Of a DNA stretch of 64,000 nucleotides, positions 27,298-39,868 are shown piece by piece. Positions within the stretch are counted from its first letter, which is position 1. The number at the start of each line of letters is the position of its first letter. Below the pieces are notes generated by a model, which worked only from the letters and a program-made list of their open reading frames with translations, was not told the DNA's origin and did no database searches. The DNA comes from Candidatus Corynebacterium avicola. Its GTDB lineage: Bacteria; Actinomycetota; Actinomycetes; Mycobacteriales; Mycobacteriaceae. Made by a program: the position numbers and the translations under genes. Location of the stretch: assembly GCA_019114135.1 (NCBI GenBank), contig DXGC01000077.1, forward strand, positions 50,744 through 114,743, written 5' to 3'.

Positions 27298-28908
27298 GTG
27301 GCCTTTCATCGACGGACGCACCTCGGTGCACCGCGGAGGGCCGGTGCTGCACTCGCGGCACTGACCTCGCTGGCGCTGCTGGCGTCCTGCACCTCCGCGG
27401 TCGGCGAACGCCTCGACGCGGCCGACGGCGACGCCGTCGACGGAGGCGTCCTGCGCGTCGGCAGCACCACCGACCTCACCCCGAAGACCCTGTACAGCGG
27501 AGGCGGGACACCTGGTCTCACCATGCTCGGCAATGTCTTCGAGAACCTCACCAAGTACGACCACGACGGCCAGGACCCGCAACCCGTCCTCGCCGAATCC
27601 TGGGATGAGGAAGAGTCCGGCACGGGCGACGATGCCACCACGACGGTCACGGTGAAGCTCCGCGACGGCGTCACCTTCCACAACGGCGAAACCCTGGATT
27701 CGCAGGACGTGAAGGCCAGCTTCGAGAACTACTCCGACCCGGCGCGGGCCGGACAGCTCGCCCGCACCGCCCAGCAGATCAGCAAGATCGGAACCCCGGA
27801 CGACTCCACCGTCGAGCTCACCTTCGGCCAGCAGATCAACAACATCTACGACCTCTTCGAGTTCGTCCCCATCATCGAGGACTCCACCATCGACGATTTC
27901 AATGCCGGCTCAGGGTTCGTCGGCACCGGCCCCTTCGCCTTCGACGAATGGCGCCAGGGAAACTCCCTCACCCTCGACGCCAACGAGGACTACCGTGACG
28001 GCGCTCCCCCACTGGACGGGATCGAGGTCGTCGTGGTCCCCGACCAGCAGACCCAGTTCGCCCAGCTACGCTCAGGCCAGTTGGACGTCCTGCCCGAGAG
28101 CGTCCCACGCGACGCCGAGGCGCTCGAAGACAATGACCTGTTCAACGTCATCGAGACCGAGGGCACCGGCAACGTCTACTACACCGGCATGAACGTGGAG
28201 GCGCCGACCTTCCGGGACAAGCGGGTGCGTCAGGCCGTGGCCCTGGCCGCCGACCGCGACCGCATCCTGGACGAGGTCTACCAGGGGCGGGGCTACACCC
28301 AGTCCTTACCCTGGCCCGAGGACTCCCCCGCCTACGATGCCGAGAAGAACGAGACCTACCAGCAGGACACCGACCGCGCCCGTGAACTCGTCGAGGAGGT
28401 CGAGGCGGAGAATGGTCCCCTGCCCCCGACGACACTCGCCTACGCCGGGGAATCCACCACGGAACAGAACACCGCCCAGATCCTCGCGACTGACCTCTCC
28501 GACATCGGCATCGAGGTCGAGCTCGAACCGCTCGAGAAGGGTGTTGTCTCTGACCGCCTCATCAACTCCGGCTACGACGGCATGTGGCTGCTCGACCACA
28601 ACTTCGTGCAGTACGCGCCCTCCACCCTCACGGTCAGCGCCTTCCCCTTCAACTCGGAGAAGAACACCTCCAACTTCTACGACGACGACTACAAGGAAGC
28701 CGCGCAGGACGCCTGGACTGCCGGCGATCCGGAGAGCCCCGAGGCCAAGGCCTCTTTCGAACGCCTCAACGACGAACTCCTCGACGAGGCCTTCCTGGTC
28801 GAGCTGCTGCGTCCGGACGCTCCACTCGTGACCTCTTCGAACGTGCACGACGTCGACTGGACGAAGCGCTCCGAACTGGACTTCGGCGACACCTACTTCA
28901 CCGAATAG
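27298..28908 (+). CDS. ABC transporter substrate-binding lipoprotein (peptide/nickel type, SBP_bac_5)
   Basis: LALLASCTS lipobox; GDGVTFHNGETLDSQDVKASF-type SBP_bac_5 motif; followed by two permeases and an ATPase. Confidence 0.9.
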   Translation: MAFHRRTHLGAPRRAGAALAALTSLALLASCTSAVGERLDAADGDAVDGGVLRVGSTTDLTPKTLYSGGGTPGLTMLGNVFENLTKYDHDGQDPQPVLAESWDEEESGTGDDATTTVTVKLRDGVTFHNGETLDSQDVKASFENYSDPARAGQLARTAQQISKIGTPDDSTVELTFGQQINNIYDLFEFVPIIEDSTIDDFNAGSGFVGTGPFAFDEWRQGNSLTLDANEDYRDGAPPLDGIEVVVVPDQQTQFAQLRSGQLDVLPESVPRDAEALEDNDLFNVIETEGTGNVYYTGMNVEAPTFRDKRVRQAVALAADRDRILDEVYQGRGYTQSLPWPEDSPAYDAEKNETYQQDTDRARELVEEVEAENGPLPPTTLAYAGESTTEQNTAQILATDLSDIGIEVELEPLEKGVVSDRLINSGYDGMWLLDHNFVQYAPSTLTVSAFPFNSEKNTSNFYDDDYKEAAQDAWTAGDPESPEAKASFERLNDELLDEAFLVELLRPDAPLVTSSNVHDVDWTKRSELDFGDTYFTE

Positions 28909-28917
28909 AGAACCATC

Positions 28918-29877
28918 ATGAAAACGTATCTCCTCAAACGCCTCCCCTCGGCGCTGGCGGTGATCGTCGTGGGATCCATCGTCGTCTTCGCACTCCTCCG
29001 CCTGGTCCCCGGTGATCCCGCCGCCTCGCTCGCAGGGTCGGACGCCACCCCGGAGGCCGTCGCCGCGATCCGCGAGGAACTCGGACTCAACGCCTCCCCC
29101 ATAAGCCAGTACTTCAGCTGGATCGGCGACATCCTGACCTTCAACCTGGGGCAGTCGCTGGTGATCGGTGGCGACATCGCCTCCCTCATCACGGAATCGC
29201 TCGGACGCACTGTCCTGCTGACCGTGACAGCCGTGGTGTTCGCGGTCATCCTGGCGCTGCTGTTCAGTGTCGGTGCCGAGCTGATCAACCGCCGCTGGGC
29301 TCACTCGGTCACCACCGCCTTCGCCACCCTCGGCGTCGCCGTACCGACCTTCGTGACCGGCACCGTCGCGATCATCCTCTTCGGCGTGGTCTTCATCGTC
29401 CTGCCGGCCGGCGGCGTCCCCCGCGACGGCCTCCTGGCCCGACCGGACATCACCTTCCAGTACCTGCTGCTGCCGGCCTTGTGCCTCTCTCTGCCAGCGG
29501 CGGCGGCACTGACCCGGTTCCTCAGCAACTCCATCCAGGCAGAACTCGGCCAGCCCTATGTGACCACCGCGCGGGCCGTCGGTGTCTCCCGACGGCGCAT
29601 CCTGCTGACCCAGGTCCTGCCCAACGCCCTCCCACCGGCGGTGACCGTGCTGGGGCTGCAGATCGGACAGCTCCTCGGTGGCGCCCTCATCATCGAGGCA
29701 CTCTTCGCCTGGCCCGGCGTGGGCTACCTGGTGCAGCAGGCCGTAGCCCAGCGTGACTACCCGGTCGTTCAGGTCGTCCTGCTTCTGTCGGTGGTGCTCT
29801 TCGTGATCATCCAGCTCCTCACCGATCTCATCCACTCCACCCTCGACCCCCGCATCCGACTGGAGGGCGCACGATGA
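28918..29877 (+). CDS. ABC transporter permease (DppB-like)
   Basis: MKTYLLKRLPSALAVIVVGSIVVFALLRLVPGDPA; BPD_transp_1 EAA motif. Confidence 0.92.
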   Translation: MKTYLLKRLPSALAVIVVGSIVVFALLRLVPGDPAASLAGSDATPEAVAAIREELGLNASPISQYFSWIGDILTFNLGQSLVIGGDIASLITESLGRTVLLTVTAVVFAVILALLFSVGAELINRRWAHSVTTAFATLGVAVPTFVTGTVAIILFGVVFIVLPAGGVPRDGLLARPDITFQYLLLPALCLSLPAAAALTRFLSNSIQAELGQPYVTTARAVGVSRRRILLTQVLPNALPPAVTVLGLQIGQLLGGALIIEALFAWPGVGYLVQQAVAQRDYPVVQVVLLLSVVLFVIIQLLTDLIHSTLDPRIRLEGAR

Positions 29878-30746
29878 CCACGACGACAACCACCCGCAGC
29901 GCCGACACCAACCCGGGGGTCGCCGGCTCGTCCCGCCGCCTGTTCCACGCCCTCACCCACGGCAGGGGCCTTGTCGGGCTCATCCTCTTCGGCGTGGTCG
30001 TCATCGCCGGCCTACTCGCCCCGGTGTTCGCCCCTTACGCCCCCGACCAGCAGATCACCGGTGCCAACCTGCTGGGACCGTCCGGCGAGCACTGGTTCGG
30101 CACCGACACCGCCAACCAGGACCTGTTCTCCCGCACCCTCTACGGCATCCGTGCCAACCTCCTCATCATCTTCCTGGCCGTGCCGCTGGGAGCGGTCATC
30201 GGAACCCTCCTCGGCCTGACCAGCGCCCAGTGGCGGTGGACGGACAGCCTGCTGCAGCGCACCTTCGACCTGATCCTCGCCTTCCCGACGATCATCCTGG
30301 CCATCGCCCTGACCATGATCCTGGGCTCGGGCCTGCACACCGTGTTCATCGTCGTCGCGCTCGCCGAGATCCCGGTGTTCGGACGCCTGACGCGGTCCGT
30401 CGCCCTCTCCGTCCGGGAGCGCCCCTACGTGGACGCCGCCCGCACCGTCGGGGCGTCCGACTCCTGGATCCTGCGCAACCACATCCTGCCCAACAGCGTC
30501 GAGCCGCTGATCGTCCAGCTCACGCTGGCCATGTCCGTCGGCGTCTTCGTCGAGGGGGCGATGAGCTTCCTGGGGCTCGGCGTGGTCCCGCCCACCCCGT
30601 CGCTCGGCTCGCTGATCCAGGAGGGTGCCGCCTACGCCTTCCACGCGCCGTTCTACGCGGTCGGCCCGCTGGTCGTCGTCGTCTTCCTGACCCTCGGACT
30701 GCTGCTCATCTCCCAGGCCCTGTCGCGGGCCTCCCACAACAACTGA
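29874..30746 (+). CDS. ABC transporter permease (DppC-like)
   Basis: LLGPSGEHWFGTDTANQDLFSRTLYGIRANL; ATGA overlap with preceding gene. Confidence 0.92.
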   Translation: MTTTTTTRSADTNPGVAGSSRRLFHALTHGRGLVGLILFGVVVIAGLLAPVFAPYAPDQQITGANLLGPSGEHWFGTDTANQDLFSRTLYGIRANLLIIFLAVPLGAVIGTLLGLTSAQWRWTDSLLQRTFDLILAFPTIILAIALTMILGSGLHTVFIVVALAEIPVFGRLTRSVALSVRERPYVDAARTVGASDSWILRNHILPNSVEPLIVQLTLAMSVGVFVEGAMSFLGLGVVPPTPSLGSLIQEGAAYAFHAPFYAVGPLVVVVFLTLGLLLISQALSRASHNN

Positions 30747-30760
30747 ACCGGAGGTACATC

Positions 30761-32466
<1,706 letters not shown>

Positions 32467-32470
<4 letters not shown>

Positions 32471-34818
32471 CCCAGATCCCCGACTACGCCCGCGGATACG
32501 AGGACTTCGACGGAAAGATCGGGCGGACCTTCTCCGAGTCCGAGCCGTCCTGGCCGGAGGAGAACCGTGCCCGCGACGGCGCTCCGAATGTCATCGTCGT
32601 CCTGCTCGACGACATGGGCTACTCCGACATCGGCCCCTTCGGCTCGGAGATCCCGACCCCGAACCTCGACCGCGTGGCCGCGGAGGGTTTTGCACTGACG
32701 AACTACCACACCACGCCTGTGTGCTCCCCCGCACGCGCGGCGGTGTTGACCGGCCTGAACCCGCATCGGGCCGGCTTCGCACACGTCGCAAACTCCGATC
32801 CCGGTTTCCCCGGCCTCCGGCTGGAACTCGGGGACGACGTCGCATCCCTGCCGGAGATCCTCCGCGGTGCCGGCTACGCCACCTTCGGCGTCGGCAAGTG
32901 GCATCTGACCAGGGATGCGCTGCTCAACGCAGGTGCCGACAAGTCCTCCTGGCCGATCCAGCGCGGCTTCGACCACTACTACGGCTCCCTGGAGGCGCTG
33001 AACTCCTTCTTCCACCCCAACCAGCTGGTCCGTGACAACACCGTCATCCAGCGCGAGCAGACCCCCGAGGGCTACTACCTCACCGACGACTACACCGACA
33101 ACGCCCTGGACTACATCAAGGCCTTGCGGGCCGCGGACGCGGACAAGCCCTTCTTCCTGTACTTCGCGCACACCGCCATGCACGGCCCCTTGGGCGCGAA
33201 GAACTCCGACATCGACAACCACCGGGGACGCTACGACGGCGGCTGGGACGAGATCCGCCGTGCTCGTCACGCCCGCCAGATCGAGCTCGGCATCATCCCA
33301 GCGGGCACTCCCCTTCCGGAGGCGGAGGGAAAGTTGGGCGCGTCGATCCCCGAGTGGGAGTCCCTGGACGAGGAGACCCGGTCGATCTACGCGCGCTACC
33401 AGGAGGTCTACGCGGCCATGGTCGACAATGTCGACCAGTCGCTGGGACGCATCCTGGGGCTGCTGGACGAGCTCGGCGAGCGTGAGAACACCATCGTGGT
33501 CTTCACCTCGGACAACGGCGGTACCGCCGAGGGTGGCCCGGAGGGCACCCGTTCCTACTTCAGCCGCTTCGCCCACGTGCCCGGGCTCCCATCCACCTGG
33601 GAGGCGGACGTGGACGTCGACCCGTCCTTCATCGGTGGCCCGCGGTCGATGGCGCACTACCCGGAGGGCTGGGGCAATGCGTCCAACACGCCCTTCCGCT
33701 TCTACAAGGGGCAGACCTATGCGGGAGGCATTCGCGTCCCGCTGCTGATCTCCTGGCCGGACGGTCTGGGTGCTGGCGGCAAAGACCAAACTGATACAGC
33801 TGACTCACGCATCCGGAACCAGTACCAGTTCGTCACCGACCTCACCCCCACCATCCTGGACCTCACCGGTGTGGACCACCCGGGTGTCCGGAACAACAAG
33901 CCGTCGAAGCAGCCGGACGGGACGAGTTTCGGTCCCGTCCTGCGCGACGGCGATCATGCGTCCACCCACCCGGAGCAGTACTCGGAGCTCGGCGGCAACC
34001 GCGGATATTACGCCGACGGCTGGAAAATCATCACGAACCACCGTCCCGGAACCCCCTACGAGGACGGCGAATGGGAGCTGTACCATGTCGCCACCGACGT
34101 CAATGAGCTGCACAATGTCGCCGAGGAGCATCCGGACGTCCTACGCGACCTGGCGGCGAAGTGGGAGCGGGCGGCATGGGAGAACACCGTCTTCCCGCTG
34201 CCCGACCACTCCCCGGCCGGAGCGCGGCGTCGCCCGTCCGAACAGCGCCTGTCGCGGCCGGTGACGCTGCTGCCTGGGACGCCGAAGCTGGAGCGCTACC
34301 GCTCCTCGAAACTCACCCAGTTGCGGTCCTTCACCGTCGAAATCTCGGTGGACTGGTCGGAGGGGGACGCCGGCGTCCTGGTGTCGCACGGTGACCAGGG
34401 CGGCGGGTACGTGGTCTACGTCGCCGACGACGGGACGCTGCGGCTGACCGTGAACGAGTACGGACGCCTGCACGAGGTCAGTGCCGGTTCCTTGTCCCCG
34501 GGTGAGAACTCCGTCCTGCTCTCCTCTGAGTCGCAGCCGGAGTTCAGGACGAACTGGTCGCTGCAGGTGGACGGGTCGGACCAGGCGCCCGCCGAGCTCG
34601 AGAACCTGTGGGCGTTCGTGGGCATGGCCCCGTTCAGCGGTATCGATGTCGGCGTGAACCGGGGCGGCCCGGTGCACTGGGGCATCTACGAGGAGCACGG
34701 TTCCTACCGTTACTCGGGTGACCTGCACTCGGTGCGGTACGTCCCCGGCGAGCGCGCCCCCTACAGCCCCGAGGTGCTCGCAGAGTTGGCGAAGGACGCC
34801 GCAGACGCCTTCGACTAG
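32467..34818 (+). CDS. arylsulfatase/type I sulfatase (cytoplasmic, formylglycine-type)
   Basis: PNVIVVLLDDMGYSDIGPFG, CSPARAAVLTG FGly motif at 32722-32736, no signal peptide, ATGA overlap with ABC ATPase. Confidence 0.93.
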
Positions 34819-34827
34819 TTCCTCAAA

Positions 34828-35169
34828 CTAGGCAGAGGCGAGCTGACTCCGCTTCTCCGGGGCGGAGACAGCGAAATGCCACGTGAGATACCCCGTCATG
34901 CTGACGGCGGCGACGACCGCCGTGGTGATCTCGGCACGGGTGCGTCGCACGTCGGGTCGCCGCCGGATGAGCAGGACGCCCGCGAGCAGGTTCATCGCCG
35001 ACCACCCGCCGTTCTCCAGCGGGCTGGAGAACCCGATGCCGGGCGGATCAGCGTAGGGCGTCGGGAAGGGTTTCCCGAGCGCTGCCGCGACGCCGTGCGG
35101 GACCGCATTCACCAGGAGGGCGGTGCCCAGACCTGTCCGGACAGTATTCACGAAGCTGCCGATACTCAT
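34828..35169 (-). CDS. small membrane protein
   Basis: Short ORF with hydrophobic segments (NLLAGVLLI, AAVSMTGYLTWHF); internal ATG at 35169. Confidence 0.55.
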   Translation of the reverse strand: MSIGSFVNTVRTGLGTALLVNAVPHGVAAALGKPFPTPYADPPGIGFSSPLENGGWSAMNLLAGVLLIRRRPDVRRTRAEITTAVVAAVSMTGYLTWHFAVSAPEKRSQLASA

Positions 35170-35263
35170 GGGGCCGACCATACGCCGAGCGCGTGTGACC
35201 AGGTTGTTTTCGTGGTGATCGGAAGGCTGGTCCGGCCCCGTCAATCACGGTTAGCGTCTCAAA

Positions 35264-35279
35264 TAGACCGAGCGGTCTA
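35264..35279. promoter_or_regulatory. McbR-type binding site (TAGAC-N6-GTCTA) upstream of the TauD-family gene
   Basis: TAGACCGAGCGGTCTA; 47 nt before ATG at 35327. Confidence 0.75.
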
Positions 35280-35326
35280 GTTTTATTCACGCCCCCACGC
35301 AACCCCATCACCTGAAAGGAAGAACC

Positions 35327-36292
35327 ATGACCAGCACCCTCTCCGCCCCGACCGACACCGCGACCGACGCAGCGTCCGACAACGCACCGTCCGTCACCCG
35401 CCTGGGTCAGAACATCGGTGCCGAAGTCCACGGCATCACCCTCAGCGGCGACATCACCGACGACGAGGTCGAGTTCATCCGCACCACCCTGGCCCCCCAC
35501 AAGGCCATCGTCTTCCGCAACCAGGAGCTCGACGACGAAGGCCAGTACACCTTCGCGCAGCGCATCGGCACACCGACGCAGTCTCACCCCACGGTGCACT
35601 CCACCGGCCTGGAGCGACTCACCCTCGAGGGTGCGGCGAACTCCTGGCACACCGACGTGACCTTCGTCGACCGCATCCCGAAGATCTCCATCCTGCGCGC
35701 CATCGACCTGCCGCCCTACGGCGGTGCCACCATCTGGGCCAACACCGCCGCTGCCTACAAGTCCCTGCCGGAACCGCTGCGCATCCTGGCCGACAACCTG
35801 TGGGCACTGCACTCCAACGAGTACGACTACGCCACCGCCCACCAGTCGAAGGACAACACCGAGCACCGCCGGGAGTTCACCCGCAACGTCTTCGAGACCG
35901 AGCACCCGGTCGTGCACGTCCACCCGGAGACCGGTGACCGCTCGCTGCTGCTCGGCCACTTCGTGAAGGGCTTCAAGGGCCTGAAGCCGCGGGAGTTCCA
36001 GGACCTGTTCTCCGCCTACCAGGACCGCATCACCAAGGAGGACAACACCTTCCGCTGGAACTGGACCGAGGGCGACGTGATCCTGTGGGACAACCATGCC
36101 ACCCAGCACTACGGCGTGAAGGACTTCGGCGACCACCACCGCAAGATCCGCCGCGTGACCCTGGCCGGCGCCGTGCCGACCTCGGTCGACGGCGAGAAAT
36201 CGAAGGTCATCAAGGGCGACGCCTCCGAGTTCTCCGTCATCGACGAGCCACGTCCGCTCATCGACTTCGTCGGCGACGCCGCCGAGATCTGA
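35327..36292 (+). CDS. TauD/AtsK-family 2OG-dependent (alkyl) sulfate ester dioxygenase
   Basis: NSWHTDVTFVDRIPKISILRAIDLPPYGGATIW (HxD), NHATQHYGVKDFGDHHRKIRRVTLAG. Confidence 0.88.
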   Translation: MTSTLSAPTDTATDAASDNAPSVTRLGQNIGAEVHGITLSGDITDDEVEFIRTTLAPHKAIVFRNQELDDEGQYTFAQRIGTPTQSHPTVHSTGLERLTLEGAANSWHTDVTFVDRIPKISILRAIDLPPYGGATIWANTAAAYKSLPEPLRILADNLWALHSNEYDYATAHQSKDNTEHRREFTRNVFETEHPVVHVHPETGDRSLLLGHFVKGFKGLKPREFQDLFSAYQDRITKEDNTFRWNWTEGDVILWDNHATQHYGVKDFGDHHRKIRRVTLAGAVPTSVDGEKSKVIKGDASEFSVIDEPRPLIDFVGDAAEI

Positions 36293-36309
36293 TCGGGAAC
36301 TCCGATCAG
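36289..36309. terminator. putative bidirectional hairpin between convergent tauD-like and aquaporin genes
   Basis: CTGATCGG-GAACT-CCGATCAG; stem overlaps both stop codons; no U-tract. Confidence 0.5.
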
Positions 36310-37049
36310 GCGTCGACCGTCTCGGATTCCTTGTCACCGGTCAGCGCCGCATGGCTGACCCCGGCGATCGCGGCCCCGAGCAGCGGGGCGACGATGAACA
36401 GCCACACCTGGCCGAGAGCGTCCCCACCCGCGAACCAGGCGACACCGAGCGAACGGGCCGGGTTGACCGAGGTGTTGGACACCGGGATCGAGATCAGGTG
36501 GATCAGGGTCAGCGTCAGGCCGATGGCCAACGGCGCGAACCCGGCCGGGGCCTTGTTCGAGGTGACCCCGAGAATGACCCACAGGAATACCGCGGTCAGC
36601 ACGACCTCGGTGACCAGGACGGCGACCATCGAGTAGCCGTCAGGGGAGAATTCACCGTAACCGTTGGTGGCGAAGCCGGACTCGGAGGCACTGAAGCCGT
36701 CCTTCCCATTGGCGATGACATACAGGACGCCGCCGGCGACGCTCGCGCCGATGATCTGGGTGATCCAGTACGGCACCACGGCCGACCATTCGATGCGCTT
36801 GGCGACGGCGCAGCCCAGCGTGACCGCAGGATTGAAGTGGGCTCCGGAGATGTGGGCCAGGGCGTAGGCGCCCGTGACCACGGTCAGACCGAAGGCTAGT
36901 GCCACACCGAGGAAGCCGATGCCCATGTTGATGGTGCCGTCCGAGATGACGCTGGCGGCGAGGACGGCGGAACCACAGCCACCGAAGGTCAGCCAGAACG
37001 TCCCCAGAAATTCGGCCCAGAGCCTCTGGCTCATCGTGGGATTCTGCAT
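36306..37049 (-). CDS. aquaporin Z-like MIP channel
   Basis: Two NPA motifs: HFNPAVTLG and SVNPARSLG. Confidence 0.93.
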   Translation of the reverse strand: MQNPTMSQRLWAEFLGTFWLTFGGCGSAVLAASVISDGTINMGIGFLGVALAFGLTVVTGAYALAHISGAHFNPAVTLGCAVAKRIEWSAVVPYWITQIIGASVAGGVLYVIANGKDGFSASESGFATNGYGEFSPDGYSMVAVLVTEVVLTAVFLWVILGVTSNKAPAGFAPLAIGLTLTLIHLISIPVSNTSVNPARSLGVAWFAGGDALGQVWLFIVAPLLGAAIAGVSHAALTGDKESETVDA

Positions 37050-37262
37050 GAGGGATTCTCCTGTCGAGTCATATGGAGTTGTGTCAGGCGGACGGTCGAA
37101 ACCACATCAGTCACACCAGTAACATCCGCACGACTGGGATGTAGCACGTTTGATGACAAAAGTGAAGACCCCTGCGGGGAACCCGGAATAGCACCGGCGT
37201 CTCGCGGGTTGGACCCGTTGGACTCAACGCACCAGAACCTCCTCGAAAGGACAGACCACTGC

Positions 37263-38336
37263 ATGACCTCGCTCTTCGACTCCCTCGACGCTGGAGACCT
37301 GAAGCTGAACAACCGCGTCACGATGGCAGCGCTGACCCGCCAGCGCTCCGGCGAGGACGGCAACCCCACCGAACTGCATGCCGAGTACTACAGCCAGCGC
37401 GCGTCCTCCGGACTGGTGGTCACCGAGGGCACCTTCCCCGCCTTCAGCAACCGCGCCTTCCCCGGCCAGGCCGGCATCGCCAGCACCGAGCATGCCGAAG
37501 GATGGGCCCGCGTCGCCGAGGCCGTGCACGCCAAGGGCGGCACCCTGGTCATGCAGATCATGCACGGTGGACGCACCTCCCACCCCGACCTGCTGCGCGG
37601 TGCGGAGCCGGAGGCCCCGAGTGCGATCGCCGTCGGCGGCCCGGTCCGCGGCTTCTCCGGCAAGGAGGAGGGCGGTGTTCCCCGTGAGCTCGGCACCGAG
37701 GAGATTCCGCGGATCATCGAGGAGTTCGTCACCGCCGCCCGTCGCGCGGTCGACGCCGGTGTCGACGGCGTAGAGATCCACAGCGCCAACGGCTACCTGC
37801 TGCACGAGTTCCTCGGTGCGTCCTCCAACCACCGCGGGGACGCCTACGGTGGCTCCCCGGAGAACCGTACGCGACTGACCGCCGAGGTCGTGCGCGCGGT
37901 CGCCGAGGAGATCGGCGCAGGACGCACCGCCGTGCGCATCTCCCCCGAGCACGGCATCCAGGGTGTGTTGGAGGACGACCGGGTGGACGTCCTCGCCACC
38001 TACGATGCGCTCATCGACGGTCTCAACGAGGTCGGCCCCGCCTACCTGTCGGTGCTGCACAAGGACATCGACGGCGACCTGGTCGCGCACCTGCGCGGAC
38101 GCTTCAACGGCACCTTCCTGCTGAACAGCGGCTTCTCGCAGATCACCGGCCGGGACGAAGCCGTGCACATCGTGGAGGACGACCTGGCGGACGCCGCCGT
38201 CGTCGGACGCCAGCTCATCGCCAACCCGGATCTGGTGCGCCGCTGGCAGGACGGTCTGTCCCTGAACGAGCCGGATCCGTCCACGTTCTACTCCCCCGGC
38301 GCGGTCGGTTACACCGACTACGCCTTCGCGGAGTAG
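37263..38336 (+). CDS. old yellow enzyme family alkene reductase (NADH:flavin oxidoreductase)
   Basis: NRVTMAALTRQRSGEDGNPTELHAEYYSQRASSGLVVTEGT, GVDGVEIHSANGYLLHEFL, NHRGDAYGGSPENRTR. Confidence 0.92.
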   Translation: MTSLFDSLDAGDLKLNNRVTMAALTRQRSGEDGNPTELHAEYYSQRASSGLVVTEGTFPAFSNRAFPGQAGIASTEHAEGWARVAEAVHAKGGTLVMQIMHGGRTSHPDLLRGAEPEAPSAIAVGGPVRGFSGKEEGGVPRELGTEEIPRIIEEFVTAARRAVDAGVDGVEIHSANGYLLHEFLGASSNHRGDAYGGSPENRTRLTAEVVRAVAEEIGAGRTAVRISPEHGIQGVLEDDRVDVLATYDALIDGLNEVGPAYLSVLHKDIDGDLVAHLRGRFNGTFLLNSGFSQITGRDEAVHIVEDDLADAAVVGRQLIANPDLVRRWQDGLSLNEPDPSTFYSPGAVGYTDYAFAE

Positions 38337-38452
38337 GAACTACCACTGGTAGCCGGGCCCGCCGAGGCGGAGATCTTCTCGACGGGGATCCGGGCGTGAT
38401 GACTTGTAGCCTCGCACGTAGCGGCAACATCACGAACGACAGGAGAACCATC

Positions 38453-39868
38453 ATGAGCAACCCCGTCTACCGCAGCATCAACGTCACCACCGGAGAGACC
38501 GTCAAGGAGTACGCCTACTGCACCGACGACGAGGTCGCCGCCGCCACCAGTGCGGCCGCCGAGGCCGGTGCGTCCTGGGGCGCCCTGAGCATCGCCGAGC
38601 GCGCCGACATCGTGAACAAGGTCGCCGACCTGTTCATCGAGCGTAAGGAGGAGCTCGGCGAGATCATCACCCGCGAGATGGGCAAGCCCGCCGGGGAGGC
38701 CGTCGGCGAGGCGGAGTTCAGCGGCGAGATCTTCCGCTACTACGCCGAGAACGCCGAGAAGCTCGCTGCGGACCTGGTCCTGGAGGACACCGAGGAGTCC
38801 CGCACCGTGGTGCAGCGCCGCCCCGTCGGCGTGCTGCTGGGCATCATGCCCTGGAACTACCCCTACTACCAGGTCGCCCGCTTCGCCGCGCCGAACCTGA
38901 TGCTGGGCAACACCATCCTGCTGAAGCACGCCGAGAGCGTGCCGGAGTCCGCACTGGCGATCGCGACCCTGATGAAGGACGCCGGCGTCCCCGAGGGTGT
39001 GTACACCAACCTCTTCGCCACCCACGACCAGGTCTCGGAGATCATCAAGGACCCGCGGGTGCAGGGTGTCTCCCTCACCGGTTCGGAGCGCGCCGGTGCC
39101 GCCATCGCCGCCCAGGCCGGTGGCGCGCTGAAGAAGGCCGTGCTGGAGCTCGGCGGTTCCGACCCGTACGTGATCCTGTCATCCGACGATGCCCGTGCCG
39201 CAGCGCGGGACGCACTGGCGGTGCGACTCGAGAACACCGGCCAGGCCTGCAACTCCAACAAGCGGATCATCGTCCACGAGGACCTCTACGACGAGTTCGT
39301 CAACGAGGCCGTGGTGCAGGTCGGTGACCTGGCGGCGGCGAACCCGGCGGACATCCAGGACATCACCGAGCAGAAGGCCTTCGGGCCGATGTCCTCCGAG
39401 GCCGCGGCCGACAAGATCGTCGCGCAGATCGGCTCCGCGGTCGAGGCCGGTGCCACGCTGCACGTGGGCGGAGAGCGGCTCAGCGCCGAGGCCGGGAGTG
39501 CCCTGGCCGGAGGATTCTTCGTGTCCCCGGCGGTGCTGACCGACGTGCCGGTCGGCTCGGAGATCTACTACGAGGAGTTCTTCGGCCCGGTCGTCCAGGT
39601 GTACAAGGTCAGCTCCGACGAGGAGGCCCTCACCCTGGCCAACGACACCCAGTACGGCCTGGGGTCCACTGTGTTCGCCGTGGAGGAGGGCCGCGCCGAG
39701 GCCTTCGCCGCGGGTCTGGAGGCCGGCATGACCGGTGTGAACCAGGGCGCTCCGGAGACAGAGTCGATGCCCTTCGGCGGTGTGAAGCGTTCCGGCTACG
39801 GCCGTGAGCTCGGCCCGCTGGGCATGGACGAGTTCGTGAACAAGCGACTGCTGTCGATCAAGAAGTAG
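38453..39868 (+). CDS. NAD(P)-dependent aldehyde dehydrogenase (succinate-semialdehyde DH-like)
   Basis: [54 protein letters not shown]. Confidence 0.92.
   Translation: MSNPVYRSINVTTGETVKEYAYCTDDEVAAATSAAAEAGASWGALSIAERADIVNKVADLFIERKEELGEIITREMGKPAGEAVGEAEFSGEIFRYYAENAEKLAADLVLEDTEESRTVVQRRPVGVLLGIMPWNYPYYQVARFAAPNLMLGNTILLKHAESVPESALAIATLMKDAGVPEGVYTNLFATHDQVSEIIKDPRVQGVSLTGSERAGAAIAAQAGGALKKAVLELGGSDPYVILSSDDARAAARDALAVRLENTGQACNSNKRIIVHEDLYDEFVNEAVVQVGDLAAANPADIQDITEQKAFGPMSSEAAADKIVAQIGSAVEAGATLHVGGERLSAEAGSALAGGFFVSPAVLTDVPVGSEIYYEEFFGPVVQVYKVSSDEEALTLANDTQYGLGSTVFAVEEGRAEAFAAGLEAGMTGVNQGAPETESMPFGGVKRSGYGRELGPLGMDEFVNKRLLSIKK

Noticed and set aside
28306-29889. 527-aa minus-strand ORF opposite ABC transporter genes
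   Set aside because: Antisense shadow frame; Asp/Glu/Gly/His-rich composition and no domain.
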